NCBI GenBank assembly: GCA_026129745.1 | Contig: JAHCHL010000003.1 | Coordinates: 124,001-188,000, forward strand | DNA: 64,000 nucleotides | Direction: 5' to 3' | DNA from: Fimbriimonadales bacterium | GTDB taxonomy: Bacteria > Armatimonadota > Fimbriimonadia > Fimbriimonadales > ATM1 | Shown: positions 6,488 to 15,161 of the stretch, in pieces | Numbering within the stretch: the first letter of the stretch is position 1 | How the letters are laid out: every line of letters begins with the position of its first letter | Made by a program: the position numbers and the translations under genes | Notes under the pieces: generated by a model | Databases searched by the model: none | Seen by the model: the letters and a program-made list of their open reading frames with translations, nothing else | Told to the model about the DNA's origin: nothing

Positions 6488-9271
6488 ATGCAGAATAGAA
6501 AGGTGTTGCGGGCGACCATCTTGCCCGCAATTTTGGGATTGTTTGGAGCGGCTGCCTCCCAAATGATCCCGCTCGGAGAGCAGCAGGCTGCGCTCCAGGG
6601 CATGCTCGCAGAGCAGCCAAGGGCACTGACGGCCCCCGACCCGGACACCGGAAAGCTTGGCAGGGTCTACGGCTCCATACCCATGGAAGCCACCAGCCCG
6701 ATGGCTTCGGCCATACAGTTCGTTGATCGCTACTCGGAAGCCTTCGGAGTGCGGTCAAGCGACTTGGTCCTTGATCGGTACACGTCCATCGGCGACAAGT
6801 TCGAAGTGTTCTGGTTCCATCAAAGGGCATTCGGAGTCAAGGTCGAGCAAGCGGGTCTGACTGTCTTGGTTCGGACTGGGTCTCCCCACACAGTCGTTTT
6901 GGCGGGCCCGATCATTCGATCGGCGCCTTATTCGCCACCGAACGGACTGATCAGCCACCTCTACGCATTGCAGATCGTTCGGAAGCTGATGCCTCACGCG
7001 GACAACATCCTTGAGCCAGAGTTCACGATCTGGTCAGAAGGGTCGGTGGCTCGCTATGCCTATAAGATCGAAGCCAGCACGAACAACCTTGAAGTGCCGG
7101 AGCGATGGATTTACTTCATCGACGCTGTCACAGGCGACGTGCTCGAGCAGCGAGACGGCATCTATTACGTAGACATCAACGGGTCGATGAAGGGCTGGGC
7201 AACGCCAGGCATGGAACCGGACGCCAACTACAATCCACCGACGCTTCAGAACCTGCCAGGCCAGGCACTCGTTCAAGGCGGAAACTCCGCCTGGGCAGGC
7301 ATGGACGGACTCTTCACGATTCCCCATCCTGGATCGACCCAAGTGACCGTCGAAGCACGCCTTCGAGGCCAGTGGACCCGTGTCGAGAACCAGGCTGGTT
7401 CGAACGAAATCCTGACAATGAACGTGACCCCACCAGGTCCTGCTGACTTCATTTTCAACTCCACACCGGCAGAGTTCGTGACCTCTCAGCTCAACGCGCT
7501 GATCCATACGGAGATGGTTCACAACTTCGCGAAGTCGATCAATCCGGCCTATCCTGGAATCGACATCCAGATGCCGGCGAACGTGAACATCAATAACCAG
7601 TGCAACGCGTTCTATAACGGTTCGTCGATCAACTTCTTCCGCGCTGGCGGTAGCTGCGTGAATACGGCTTACACATCGGTCGTGTACCACGAGTACGGCC
7701 ACCACATCGTCGCAACCGGCCACAACAACCCGTCCGGTGCATTCCACGAAGGGTTTGCGGACATCACATCCATGCTGCTCGCTGACGATCCGATCATCGG
7801 GCGTGGATTCTCTGGACCTGGCACACGGGTTCGCGATCCGCTCGGCGCGAACGTTCAGTATCCGTGCAGCGGCGGAAGCCACCACTGCGGGCAAGTCGTT
7901 GGCGGCGCGTTTTGGAGACTCAACGTTCTGCTTCAGGCGAAGCACGGCGCTCAAGCGGGAATCGATCATGCGAGATATCTCTATCTCAACGTAATCTTGA
8001 TGAGCCCGCCGATCAACCCGAACCTCACCATCGACGTGCTAACACTCGATGACGACGATGGCGACATCACGAACGGCACTCCGAACTACGACGAAATCGA
8101 CGAAGCGTTCTCGGCGCACAATCTTCCTGCGCCGCCTCTCTCGTCGATCACCGGCGTAGACATCGCTCCAGGAACGATCATCGCTGGAGCAACTGCGACG
8201 GGAACCGTCCACTTGAGATCGGCTGCGCCGGCTGGTGGCGCCGAAATCTCACTGCAGTCAAGCAATCCTGGCTCTATTCAAGTTCCAGGCAAGTTGATCG
8301 TTCCTTCAGGCGCGACGACTGCAGACTTCCAGATCACGTCGTCTGCAGGGGCCGCTCCCGGAACCGTCGAAATCTTTGCGACGAGATTCACCGACACCAA
8401 ATCGGCCACGATACAAATTGTCGAACCGACGGTGACAGGAATCAGCGTCGATCCATTGCAAGTCACCGGTGGCAATCAAGCCATCTTGACGGTGCAAATC
8501 AACGGCGGCGCACCGGACGGCGGTCTAGCAGTCGATCTGTGGTCGAACAACTCGGCCGCGGTCGTTCCTCCGACGATTACAATCAATGCTGGCGAAGACA
8601 GCGGCTCGATTGTTGTCGCGACGACGCCGGTTGTCGTGACGCAAGATGCATTCTTGTTCGCTGAAATCGGCTCTTCTGGCGTGCGGTCGACAAGACTGAT
8701 TGTTGCGACTCCAGTTGCAAGCTCGGTATCGGTCAATCCGAATGCCGTAAGCGGCGGCAATAGCTCGACAGGCACGGTGTCGATCTCCGGCCCGGCTCCG
8801 ACTGGCGGTGCTCTTGTGTACCTTTCGACAGGAAACTCGGCCGCTTCGGTTCCTCCGACAGTTGTAGTTCCTGAAGGACAAACTTCAGCGACGTTCAACA
8901 TCCAAACGATCTCCGTGCACACGCACGCTATCGTTCCGATCAGAGCGTCTCGGTGGACGACGGTAGCGACGCCGCTGACAGTGCTTCCGGCAAGCGTTAG
9001 TTCATTCACCATCACGCCATCGAGCGTGAAGGGTGGAAAGAACGCGACTGGACGAATCGTGTTGGATTCCCCTGCGCCGCAAGGGTTCCAAGTGCAAGTG
9101 ACTTCGTCGAGCACACTTGTGACTGTTCCGGTCTCGGTGACGTTCACCGCAGGATCGACCCAGGCGAACTTCACGATCAAGACAAAGAAGGTGAATCAGA
9201 ACACGACTGTACCGATCACGGTTACGAGTAACTTCGTGCCGACGACCGCGTACCTGGTGCTGCTGAAGTAG
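6488..9271 (+). CDS. Secreted M36/M4-like zinc metalloprotease with Ig-like repeats
   Basis: A 927-aa exported protein. The ATG at 6488 has GGAGGGTGAC just upstream and starts a signal peptide (MQNRKVLRATILPAILGLFG). Residues 30-220 resemble the FTP/PepSY propeptide of thermolysin and fungalysin-type proteases. The zinc site is HEYGH at residues 401-405, with the third ligand in HEGFAD around Glu421, a gluzincin arrangement. From about residue 555 to the end there are four or five repeats of about 85 aa built on SxTGG-type and VPPTVVVPEG-type strands, probably Ig-like domains. It stands alone: lpd is divergent, and a terminator follows at once. Expected outside the cell or on its surface. Confidence 0.85.
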   Translation: MQNRKVLRATILPAILGLFGAAASQMIPLGEQQAALQGMLAEQPRALTAPDPDTGKLGRVYGSIPMEATSPMASAIQFVDRYSEAFGVRSSDLVLDRYTSIGDKFEVFWFHQRAFGVKVEQAGLTVLVRTGSPHTVVLAGPIIRSAPYSPPNGLISHLYALQIVRKLMPHADNILEPEFTIWSEGSVARYAYKIEASTNNLEVPERWIYFIDAVTGDVLEQRDGIYYVDINGSMKGWATPGMEPDANYNPPTLQNLPGQALVQGGNSAWAGMDGLFTIPHPGSTQVTVEARLRGQWTRVENQAGSNEILTMNVTPPGPADFIFNSTPAEFVTSQLNALIHTEMVHNFAKSINPAYPGIDIQMPANVNINNQCNAFYNGSSINFFRAGGSCVNTAYTSVVYHEYGHHIVATGHNNPSGAFHEGFADITSMLLADDPIIGRGFSGPGTRVRDPLGANVQYPCSGGSHHCGQVVGGAFWRLNVLLQAKHGAQAGIDHARYLYLNVILMSPPINPNLTIDVLTLDDDDGDITNGTPNYDEIDEAFSAHNLPAPPLSSITGVDIAPGTIIAGATATGTVHLRSAAPAGGAEISLQSSNPGSIQVPGKLIVPSGATTADFQITSSAGAAPGTVEIFATRFTDTKSATIQIVEPTVTGISVDPLQVTGGNQAILTVQINGGAPDGGLAVDLWSNNSAAVVPPTITINAGEDSGSIVVATTPVVVTQDAFLFAEIGSSGVRSTRLIVATPVASSVSVNPNAVSGGNSSTGTVSISGPAPTGGALVYLSTGNSAASVPPTVVVPEGQTSATFNIQTISVHTHAIVPIRASRWTTVATPLTVLPASVSSFTITPSSVKGGKNATGRIVLDSPAPQGFQVQVTSSSTLVTVPVSVTFTAGSTQANFTIKTKKVNQNTTVPITVTSNFVPTTAYLVLLK

Positions 9272-9282
9272 CGCTACCCACG

Positions 9283-9318
9283 GCAGGGACGGAAGTCTAT
9301 TCCGTCCCTGCTTTTTTG
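9283..9318 (+). terminator. Rho-independent terminator
   Basis: An 11-bp stem GCAGGGACGGA (9283-9293) pairs with TCCGTCCCTGC (9301-9311) and is followed by TTTTTT. It closes the metalloprotease gene. Confidence 0.92.
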
Positions 9319-9352
9319 TTTTGTGCAACCCTTATTCGCTATATTGCAGGTT

Positions 9353-9868
9353 GTGAGCGAACTTGAGCCCTTCGGGCGGCTCGATACCGACGAACCGAGA
9401 ACTGAATCGGCATTCGAGCGCATTAAGCGCGATTCGGATGCCCGATTCGCTGCGGGTTGTGCCCTGTTCTCAATCGCCGCCGTATTGCATGGAGTCGGTT
9501 CGATTGCGATCGTTTCGATTGCTGATCCGAAAACAAATTCGGCATTGGTCGATTTGATTGTGAAGCTCGGCGTGTTTGGACTGATTGCCGGCGCGATCCT
9601 AATCGCGATCGAACCTGTGTCAGCATATTTCGGGAGCTTGGGTGGACAGCTTTGCGGTGGCGTCTATCTTTTCTTTCGATTGCGCGAAAGTGCGCTCGGG
9701 TATGAAGGCATTGAGGGATTGGAACAAGCGGAGTACGGAGTGGAGATGTCGTATTTGGTGACCATTGCCCTTTGGGTCGGACTTGCAATCTTACTTGCCG
9801 CAATTGCAGCAATTCGATCTATGGTTTCGAGGCGATTGCAACTCGGTCGCGACCGAAAAGGTCTTTGA
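9353..9868 (+). CDS. Hypothetical membrane protein
   Basis: A 171-aa protein of unknown family, starting at the GTG at 9353; a GTG at 9323 is also in frame but sits very close to the terminator. After an acidic N-terminus of about 30 residues there are three or four hydrophobic segments (around 37-58, 67-85 and 138-157 by eye), so it is probably an inner-membrane protein. A TATATT box lies 7 nt before the start, suggesting an almost leaderless transcript. Its last 50 bp overlap the end of prmC on the other strand, which is long for a convergent overlap. Confidence 0.65.
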   Translation: MSELEPFGRLDTDEPRTESAFERIKRDSDARFAAGCALFSIAAVLHGVGSIAIVSIADPKTNSALVDLIVKLGVFGLIAGAILIAIEPVSAYFGSLGGQLCGGVYLFFRLRESALGYEGIEGLEQAEYGVEMSYLVTIALWVGLAILLAAIAAIRSMVSRRLQLGRDRKGL

Positions 9869-10628
9869 TGATCTCGATTGAGTTCCAACCTCTCAACAAG
9901 GTTCTTACTTCGTCTGACTGTCCCTCGCCGAACTCAAAAAGTAATAGGCCGTTCTTGACGAGCGCCATGCGCGATTCCAAGATAAGTCGTGCGATGAACG
10001 TTGTGCCGGTTTCTGCAAATAATGCCGCAGAAGGCTCGAATCGCCTAACACCTTCGTCCAATCGCAAATCATTCGGATCGACATAAGGAGGATTGGAAAC
10101 GATGGCGTCAATGCTCTGTGGCCGTGTCGCTTTCAGACAGTCCATGCAAATCAGCGAAACGTTTGCCTGATGCTTGGTTCTGTTTTGGGAGGCGACTTCC
10201 AGCGCCCCTTTGGATAGATCGGATGCGATTACTTGCAGATCTCGGCGTTCCATTTCTAATGTTATCGCGATAGCACCGCTCCCCGTACCGACATCGATTA
10301 CCTTGCTTCCAGCGGGGATGCGGCTGATTGCTTCGGCAACGAGAGTCTCCGTTTCCGGTCTGGGAATGAGAACTCGCTTGTCCACTATGAAATCTCTGCC
10401 AAAGAACTCTTTCTTTCCAATTATGTAAGCGACTGGCTCACGATTAAGTCTCCGCTTCAGATATTCGTCGGCTTTTGATGGAACCGTCCACTCGGGATGG
10501 GCGATTGCTTCGATCTTTGTTTTGTTCAAGGCATGTGCAACGAGCAGCGTTGCATCGAGTTTCGCAGATTCGACTCCTTGACTTTCCAATTCCTTGGCTG
10601 CAATTGCGATCCAATCACGAACGTTCAC
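9819..10628 (-). CDS. prmC: Peptide chain release factor N5-glutamine methyltransferase
   Basis: Methylates the Gln of the GGQ motif of release factors 1 and 2 using S-adenosylmethionine. The N-terminal helical domain is followed by the [15 protein letters not shown] block, [13 protein letters not shown], the SAM-binding motif [15 protein letters not shown] and the catalytic NPPYV. Length of 269 aa is normal. Its ATG overlaps the hflX stop by 4 bp (ATGA), so the two are cotranscribed. prfA, the usual neighbour, is absent here. Confidence 0.95.
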   Translation of the reverse strand: MNVRDWIAIAAKELESQGVESAKLDATLLVAHALNKTKIEAIAHPEWTVPSKADEYLKRRLNREPVAYIIGKKEFFGRDFIVDKRVLIPRPETETLVAEAISRIPAGSKVIDVGTGSGAIAITLEMERRDLQVIASDLSKGALEVASQNRTKHQANVSLICMDCLKATRPQSIDAIVSNPPYVDPNDLRLDEGVRRFEPSAALFAETGTTFIARLILESRMALVKNGLLLFEFGEGQSDEVRTLLRGWNSIEIIKDLFGRDRVAIASKP

Positions 10629-11893
10629 GGTTGCGTGTGAGCTTTGATGCGCTCTGCCATCTCCGGAACAAGCTCCGCTTCGATGTGAATGCCGTCTTCT
10701 TTATGATCGACTTTCAAAACGCGCCCGAAATCGTAGCACTCTTGCACGAGCCCGCTCTTTGAATAAGGAATGATCGCTTGAATGGGCACGAGCAATGAGC
10801 GGATCATGCGAACGATGGTATCTTGAAGGTCATCGAAACCGATTGCTTTGGTTGCCGAGATCGCGACAGACATCGGCTCAGCGGCGACAAGCTCTCGAAG
10901 AATGGTGCGATCAGCAAGCAGGTCGATCTTGTTGAATACAGTGAGCACCGGTCGCTTGTCAGCACCTATTTCATGGAGCGTCTGCTGCACCGCATCGCGC
11001 TGCAGCTCCCAGCTCGGATGCGAAACATCGATGACGTGAATCAGAAAGTCTGCTTCGGCTACCTCTTCGAGCGTAGCGCGAAACGCCGCAACCAAATGAG
11101 TCGGCAGATTCCTCACGAAGCCTACCGTGTCTGTTAGAAACAAACTGTATCCGCTCTTCAGTTCGACTCTTCTTGTTGTAGGATCGAGTGTGGCGAAGAG
11201 CATAGGATCGGCGAATACTTCGCTGCCCGAAAGGCGATTCATGAGCGTGCTTTTGCCTGCACTCGTGTAACCGACGATGCACGCAAATGGAAATGGAGTC
11301 TTGCGTCTGCCGGCACGTTGGCGACCTCTTTGCGCCCTAACTTCGTCGAGGTCTTTCTTCAGATGGGCGATTCGATCTTTGATGCGCCGACGATCGGATT
11401 CAAGCTTCTGTTCGCCGGGGCCTCGCATGCCGATGCCGCCCTTTTGTCGTTCGAACTGCGTGTAAACAGAAGTGATTTTTGGCAACAGATAGGTGTACTG
11501 CGCAAGCTCGACTTGCAGAACGCCCTCGCGAGTGTGCGCTCGCTGGGCGAAGATGTCGAGAATCAACTGTGTTCTGTCGACAATCTTTGCCTTTAGTGCA
11601 TCCGCGAGATTTCGCTGCTGCATCGCGCTAAGCTCGCAATCGAACAGAACGACATCGGCTTTGTCGTCTTTGACTGCGGCGAGCAGCTCGTCGACTTTCC
11701 CCTTCCCGATGTAGGTCGAAGTGTTTGGCTTATCGATGCGTTGCCTTACGAACCCCGCTACCTCGATGCCCGAAGCTTCGCAAAGCGAAGTCAGTTCCTC
11801 TTCTGCATAAGCGTCGTCGTCGGGATCCTCATTCACCAAGACGAGCACGGCGCGTTCAGCCGGCGGCTTAGTGTCAGAGGGAGATTTTGGCAT
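10625..11893 (-). CDS. hflX: Ribosome-associated GTPase HflX
   Basis: GTPase of the HflX family, which in E. coli splits stalled or stressed ribosomes. The N-terminal HflX domain ([29 protein letters not shown]) occupies about 1-195. The G domain begins at [14 protein letters not shown] (G1), followed by DTVGF (G3) and NKIDLL (G4). The C-terminal part ends in a short beta region typical of the family. 422 aa. It is the middle gene of an operon: outer-membrane-type protein, hflX, prmC, with a 9-bp gap upstream and ATGA overlap downstream. Confidence 0.95.
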   Translation of the reverse strand: MPKSPSDTKPPAERAVLVLVNEDPDDDAYAEEELTSLCEASGIEVAGFVRQRIDKPNTSTYIGKGKVDELLAAVKDDKADVVLFDCELSAMQQRNLADALKAKIVDRTQLILDIFAQRAHTREGVLQVELAQYTYLLPKITSVYTQFERQKGGIGMRGPGEQKLESDRRRIKDRIAHLKKDLDEVRAQRGRQRAGRRKTPFPFACIVGYTSAGKSTLMNRLSGSEVFADPMLFATLDPTTRRVELKSGYSLFLTDTVGFVRNLPTHLVAAFRATLEEVAEADFLIHVIDVSHPSWELQRDAVQQTLHEIGADKRPVLTVFNKIDLLADRTILRELVAAEPMSVAISATKAIGFDDLQDTIVRMIRSLLVPIQAIIPYSKSGLVQECYDFGRVLKVDHKEDGIHIEAELVPEMAERIKAHTQP

Positions 11894-11902
11894 CGACGAA
11901 CG

Positions 11903-12439
11903 CTACAGCCGAATATCGAACAATTTGATTCCAGCAGAGAAGAAGAACCCGCTGAAATTGAGTCCTTCGAACTTGCTCATCGTATCGTACCGGGCCTCAA
12001 TGTAAAAGCCGTTCTTGAAAGCGAGTCCAACAGCGGCGTTTGCATCGATTCCAATCTTCGACTTGTTGATTCCGAGAAATGGCGAGTTTACGTCCCCCCA
12101 ATAAGGTCCTGCGCGAAGCGCGACATAGGGACGCACATCGTTGTCTTGCCCGAACGCTCGAGTCATTCCAAAAGTGACCGGGAGCAATGATGCCCTGTTT
12201 CCTTGCCGGGAGCTGCGGAGGTACGCCACGTCCATCGTGAACTTCCAATTGTCTGGCGTCTGAAGGCTGAGCGGAGTGATGCCTACTCGATACCATGCAT
12301 CGCCAAATACGCTCCTGACTGTACTGTCCTGCGGCAGATAAACACCGAGGTCCACACCGATCGGGATGACTGTCCTTTCTTGTGAAAATGCGGCTCCAGC
12401 CAATGCAATTGCCGCCGCGCCAACATAGAACCCTTTCAT
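11903..12439 (-). CDS. Predicted outer-membrane beta-barrel protein
   Basis: 178 aa with a short signal peptide (MKGFYVGAAAIALAGAAFSQ). The mature part has alternating hydrophobic strands, many glycines and aromatic residues, and ends in a barrel-like strand with terminal aromatic/basic pattern (GFFFSAGIKLFDIRL). This resembles small OmpW/OmpA-type barrels, but I cannot name the family. GGAGGA lies 11 nt before the ATG. It leads the hflX-prmC operon and is divergent from dut, with a shared palindromic box between them. Confidence 0.7.
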   Translation of the reverse strand: MKGFYVGAAAIALAGAAFSQERTVIPIGVDLGVYLPQDSTVRSVFGDAWYRVGITPLSLQTPDNWKFTMDVAYLRSSRQGNRASLLPVTFGMTRAFGQDNDVRPYVALRAGPYWGDVNSPFLGINKSKIGIDANAAVGLAFKNGFYIEARYDTMSKFEGLNFSGFFFSAGIKLFDIRL

Positions 12440-12485
12440 GACTTAGAAAATCCTCCGAGTTTCGAACGATACCCGCCTTTTGGCA

Positions 12486-12495
12486 GGGTATACCC
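12486..12495. promoter_or_regulatory. Palindromic GGGTATACCC between divergent genes
   Basis: A perfect 10-bp palindrome sits between the dut start (12501) and the barrel-protein start (12439). TATACC reads as a -10-like box on both strands, so one element could serve both directions or be an operator. Similar TATACT boxes occur upstream of tRNA-Leu and lpd. Confidence 0.4.
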
Positions 12496-12500
12496 GGAGC

Positions 12501-12941
12501 ATGCCGACCAGGCTTCGAGTCGCAATTTCGGCGGAGACACCAGATTGTATACCGCAGTACGCCACCGATTTGGCTTCCGGAATGGATCTCCGGGCAAACG
12601 AATGCGTCGAGATTCCGCCCGGAGGCCGAGTCGCTGTCGGAACTGGAATTCGAATCGCCGTACCGGAAGGCTACGAAGCGCAGGTAAGACCTCGATCCGG
12701 CATGGCGCTCAAACAAGGCCTGTCCGTGCCGAATGCACCCGGCACCATCGATGCCGACTATCGCGGCGAAGTCAAAGTGATTCTGATAAATCTCGGTCGA
12801 GAACCCGTCAAGATCGCAAAGGGCGATCGAATCGCTCAACTTGTTGTCGCTCCAGTCGTCAAAGTCGAATGGGAACCCTGTGCCGAACTCCCGGGCACTG
12901 ATCGAGGAGACGGTGGGTTCGGCAGCACCGGAACCACGTAA
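12501..12941 (+). CDS. dut: dUTP diphosphatase (dUTPase)
   Basis: Hydrolyses dUTP to dUMP and pyrophosphate, keeping uracil out of DNA and feeding dTMP synthesis. All five trimeric-dUTPase motifs are visible: ASGMDLRA, RPRSGMALKQG, NAPGTIDADYRGEV, GDRIAQLVV and the C-terminal GTDRGDGGFGSTG arm. 146 aa from the ATG at 12501, which has CCGGAG upstream; an earlier in-frame start at 12480 would lie within the promoter-like box. Its TAA overlaps the next start (TAATG). Confidence 0.97.
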   Translation: MPTRLRVAISAETPDCIPQYATDLASGMDLRANECVEIPPGGRVAVGTGIRIAVPEGYEAQVRPRSGMALKQGLSVPNAPGTIDADYRGEVKVILINLGREPVKIAKGDRIAQLVVAPVVKVEWEPCAELPGTDRGDGGFGSTGTT

Positions 12942-13933
12942 TGAAGACCTGTGATCGCTGCTTCACCGAAGTCGATTCGGATGCCGAGTTCTGCACGGAG
13001 TGCGGAGCAAGTCTGAACGGCAACTCATCGAAGGCTTCCGATTCGGCAGTCTATCCACTGCTCGCCAAAGCGAACTTGCTGCGAATGCGTGGCGACCATC
13101 AAAGCGCTGTCGATGTCTGTCTCAGCGTACTCAAGCAGTTTCCCTACAATTCCACCGCGCACATTCTGCTGGGCGACATTCACATGGACATGGGCAAGCG
13201 GGGAGAGGCACTCGATTGGTACGAGCTGGCCATCGACTTGGAGCCAGAAAACAGCAGCTTAGTTGCAAAGCGAGATCGCCTAAAGGCCGAAAAGGAAAAA
13301 GCCGAATCGAGCGCCGCAGTTGCCGGACTCGAAGTGCCGCCATCAGGTGCAAGAACAGCGGCAATCTACGGTTTCGTCGTTTTGCTTGTGATTCTCATTG
13401 CGGCTGCCGCTTTTTACATCGGCAGGGGGCGCGGTGAGTCTATGGCGGATGTCAACTTGGACGATCTCGTGCGCCCAGTTTCGATAGGTGAGACCGCCCC
13501 GCCCGCCGTGCAAACAAACCCTGCCGAACAGCCTCAACAGAACGACAATCAGCACCAAGACCAAGCCCGGCCGACCGAGCAGCCTCTGAGCATGGACGCT
13601 TTCGAGTTGCAGATGAAGACGGACATCGCTGCCCGACTGGGGCCTCTCGGAGCGAGACTGGCTGGCGTCGATTTCGATCCCAGAAACGGCTCGGCCCGAC
13701 TGACGCTTCGTTCCGGCGGCGAATCTGACTTGATCGATGCAGCGACCGCGGCCGTCGCTGCGCTCGCGACCAGCGCAAGCAACCAGAGGGTGCATGTGCG
13801 TGTGATTGATTCCTCAGGTGGACTTAGCTTCTTAGGTACGGTCGAGCGCACGTCGCTGGAGGCAGCGCAAGGTTATGCGGAAGGATCCGCAGAATGGGCG
13901 GCCGCAATCGTCACGAATGTTTATCGCCGGTAG
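12941..13933 (+). CDS. Zinc-ribbon / TPR / single-span membrane protein
   Basis: A 330-aa protein of novel-looking architecture. Residues 4-21 form a zinc ribbon (Cys4, Cys7, Cys18, Cys21), and residues about 35-105 hold two TPR-like units (PLLAKANLLRMRGDHQSAVDVC and SAHILLGDIHMDMGKRGEALDWYELAIDLEP read in outline). A transmembrane helix lies at about 145-165, then a Pro/Gln-rich linker and a C-terminal alpha/beta domain of about 120 aa that I do not recognise. The zinc ribbon and TPRs should be cytosolic. It is coupled to dut by a one-base stop/start overlap. The 3' end overlaps the convergent membrane gene by 23 bp. Confidence 0.75.
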   Translation: MKTCDRCFTEVDSDAEFCTECGASLNGNSSKASDSAVYPLLAKANLLRMRGDHQSAVDVCLSVLKQFPYNSTAHILLGDIHMDMGKRGEALDWYELAIDLEPENSSLVAKRDRLKAEKEKAESSAAVAGLEVPPSGARTAAIYGFVVLLVILIAAAAFYIGRGRGESMADVNLDDLVRPVSIGETAPPAVQTNPAEQPQQNDNQHQDQARPTEQPLSMDAFELQMKTDIAARLGPLGARLAGVDFDPRNGSARLTLRSGGESDLIDAATAAVAALATSASNQRVHVRVIDSSGGLSFLGTVERTSLEAAQGYAEGSAEWAAAIVTNVYRR

Positions 13934-15152
13934 GCTTGGAGGCAAGAACAGCCGCACCTATTAGACACCAGATCATTGCCCAGTAAATGTCAGGCAGATA
14001 GCGAACGTTCCCGGCCTTGTTATAGACAACGTGGTATAGCGGCAGTGAGAGGGCAACGCCAATGAGTGCGACCATCGCCGCCTTCATCGGCAGCCGCGCA
14101 ATAACGAGAATCACCAAGATCATCGGGACAATCGCCTTAACGATAGACAGACTTGTCTGCGGCAGGACCCAAAAGCCCGGATCGCCCAAGAAGTGCGTGA
14201 TCAGTAAAAATGTCGCCGCTCCGGCGATGACCCCGTAAATCCATCGCTTTCTTCCAAGGAGCCACATTGCCAATGCCCCTAGCGCCGCCGACCATGCTGC
14301 CTTCCATCCAAGCGAGCTTACTGGGGCGAGGCTCGCAGGAAGCAGGAATCCAAGCAGATTCCGAACGACTGAGTCCCCGCGAATGCTTCCTGGGCGAACG
14401 GATTCTCCGACGGCTTGGCCTGGCAAGAAACCTGTGCCGCCGAGCATCGCAAGCCGAACAGCAACAAAGATGAGCACGAGCGCAGCGCAAACCGCGACGA
14501 TCAGAGCCTTCGCTTTGGCCGATCGGCCCTCGTCGAATAAAGCGATGGCGCTCGCAACCCCAGGAACTACCAACGCGACCTCCTTCGAACCCACAGCGAA
14601 CACCCAAAGAACCGCTGCCGCGCTGGCCATCCAAAGTCGCCCTCCACGAAGCCAAAAAACGAAAAGAAGCAATGCCGCAACTGAGAATAGGCCTGCATAC
14701 AGGTCTGTCTGTGCAGGAACCCACTCGATCGTTTGAAACGTTCTGCCCCGGAATGCCCACACTGCCGCACCCGCCAGAGCGGGCAACGATACGCCGAACA
14801 GAATCCGCAGCAGGCATGCAAGGAGCGCGACCGAGCCGAGATGGCAACCAAGCGAAACGATCTGCCATGCCGATTCCCTCTCCCCGAATGCACGGTGTTG
14901 CGCCCACATCGCAACCGATGTAACCGGTCGGTAGTACTCGAACATACGCTTGCCCACCCACGGTCCCGTCAGCCAGTCAGAAGGGCTTCCTTGTTCGAGT
15001 TCAGGGAGGATGTGTCGCATGTCATCCCCCGACTCATACCAACTTCCTCCCACAGCCCCATGAAACGTGACGGCTGTCGCTGCGACAAGCCCTGCAACCA
15101 GCAACGCGAAGGCCCAGGTTTTTGAAGCGAACCGTTCAGCCTGCCATAGCAC
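13911..15152 (-). CDS. Polytopic membrane protein, glycosyltransferase (PMT/GT-C)-like
   Basis: 413 aa with about ten hydrophobic helices. The first periplasmic loop has a YESGDDM acidic patch followed by YRPVTSVAMW, then TDLYAGLFS and SKEVALVVPG, a pattern shared by GT-C enzymes of the O-mannosyltransferase/TMTC type. That suggests transfer of sugars from lipid carriers, but no substrate can be named. It is the last of a minus-strand group of three membrane genes; the CPBP protease gene ends 9 bp upstream. Confidence 0.65.
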   Translation of the reverse strand: MLWQAERFASKTWAFALLVAGLVAATAVTFHGAVGGSWYESGDDMRHILPELEQGSPSDWLTGPWVGKRMFEYYRPVTSVAMWAQHRAFGERESAWQIVSLGCHLGSVALLACLLRILFGVSLPALAGAAVWAFRGRTFQTIEWVPAQTDLYAGLFSVAALLLFVFWLRGGRLWMASAAAVLWVFAVGSKEVALVVPGVASAIALFDEGRSAKAKALIVAVCAALVLIFVAVRLAMLGGTGFLPGQAVGESVRPGSIRGDSVVRNLLGFLLPASLAPVSSLGWKAAWSAALGALAMWLLGRKRWIYGVIAGAATFLLITHFLGDPGFWVLPQTSLSIVKAIVPMILVILVIARLPMKAAMVALIGVALSLPLYHVVYNKAGNVRYLPDIYWAMIWCLIGAAVLASKPTGDKHS

Positions 15153-15161
15153 TCTCAGATT

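Noticed and set aside
7034-7969. Minus-strand 311-codon open frame
   Set aside because: It lies wholly within the metalloprotease gene, including its HEYGH site, and lacks any domain or start signal.
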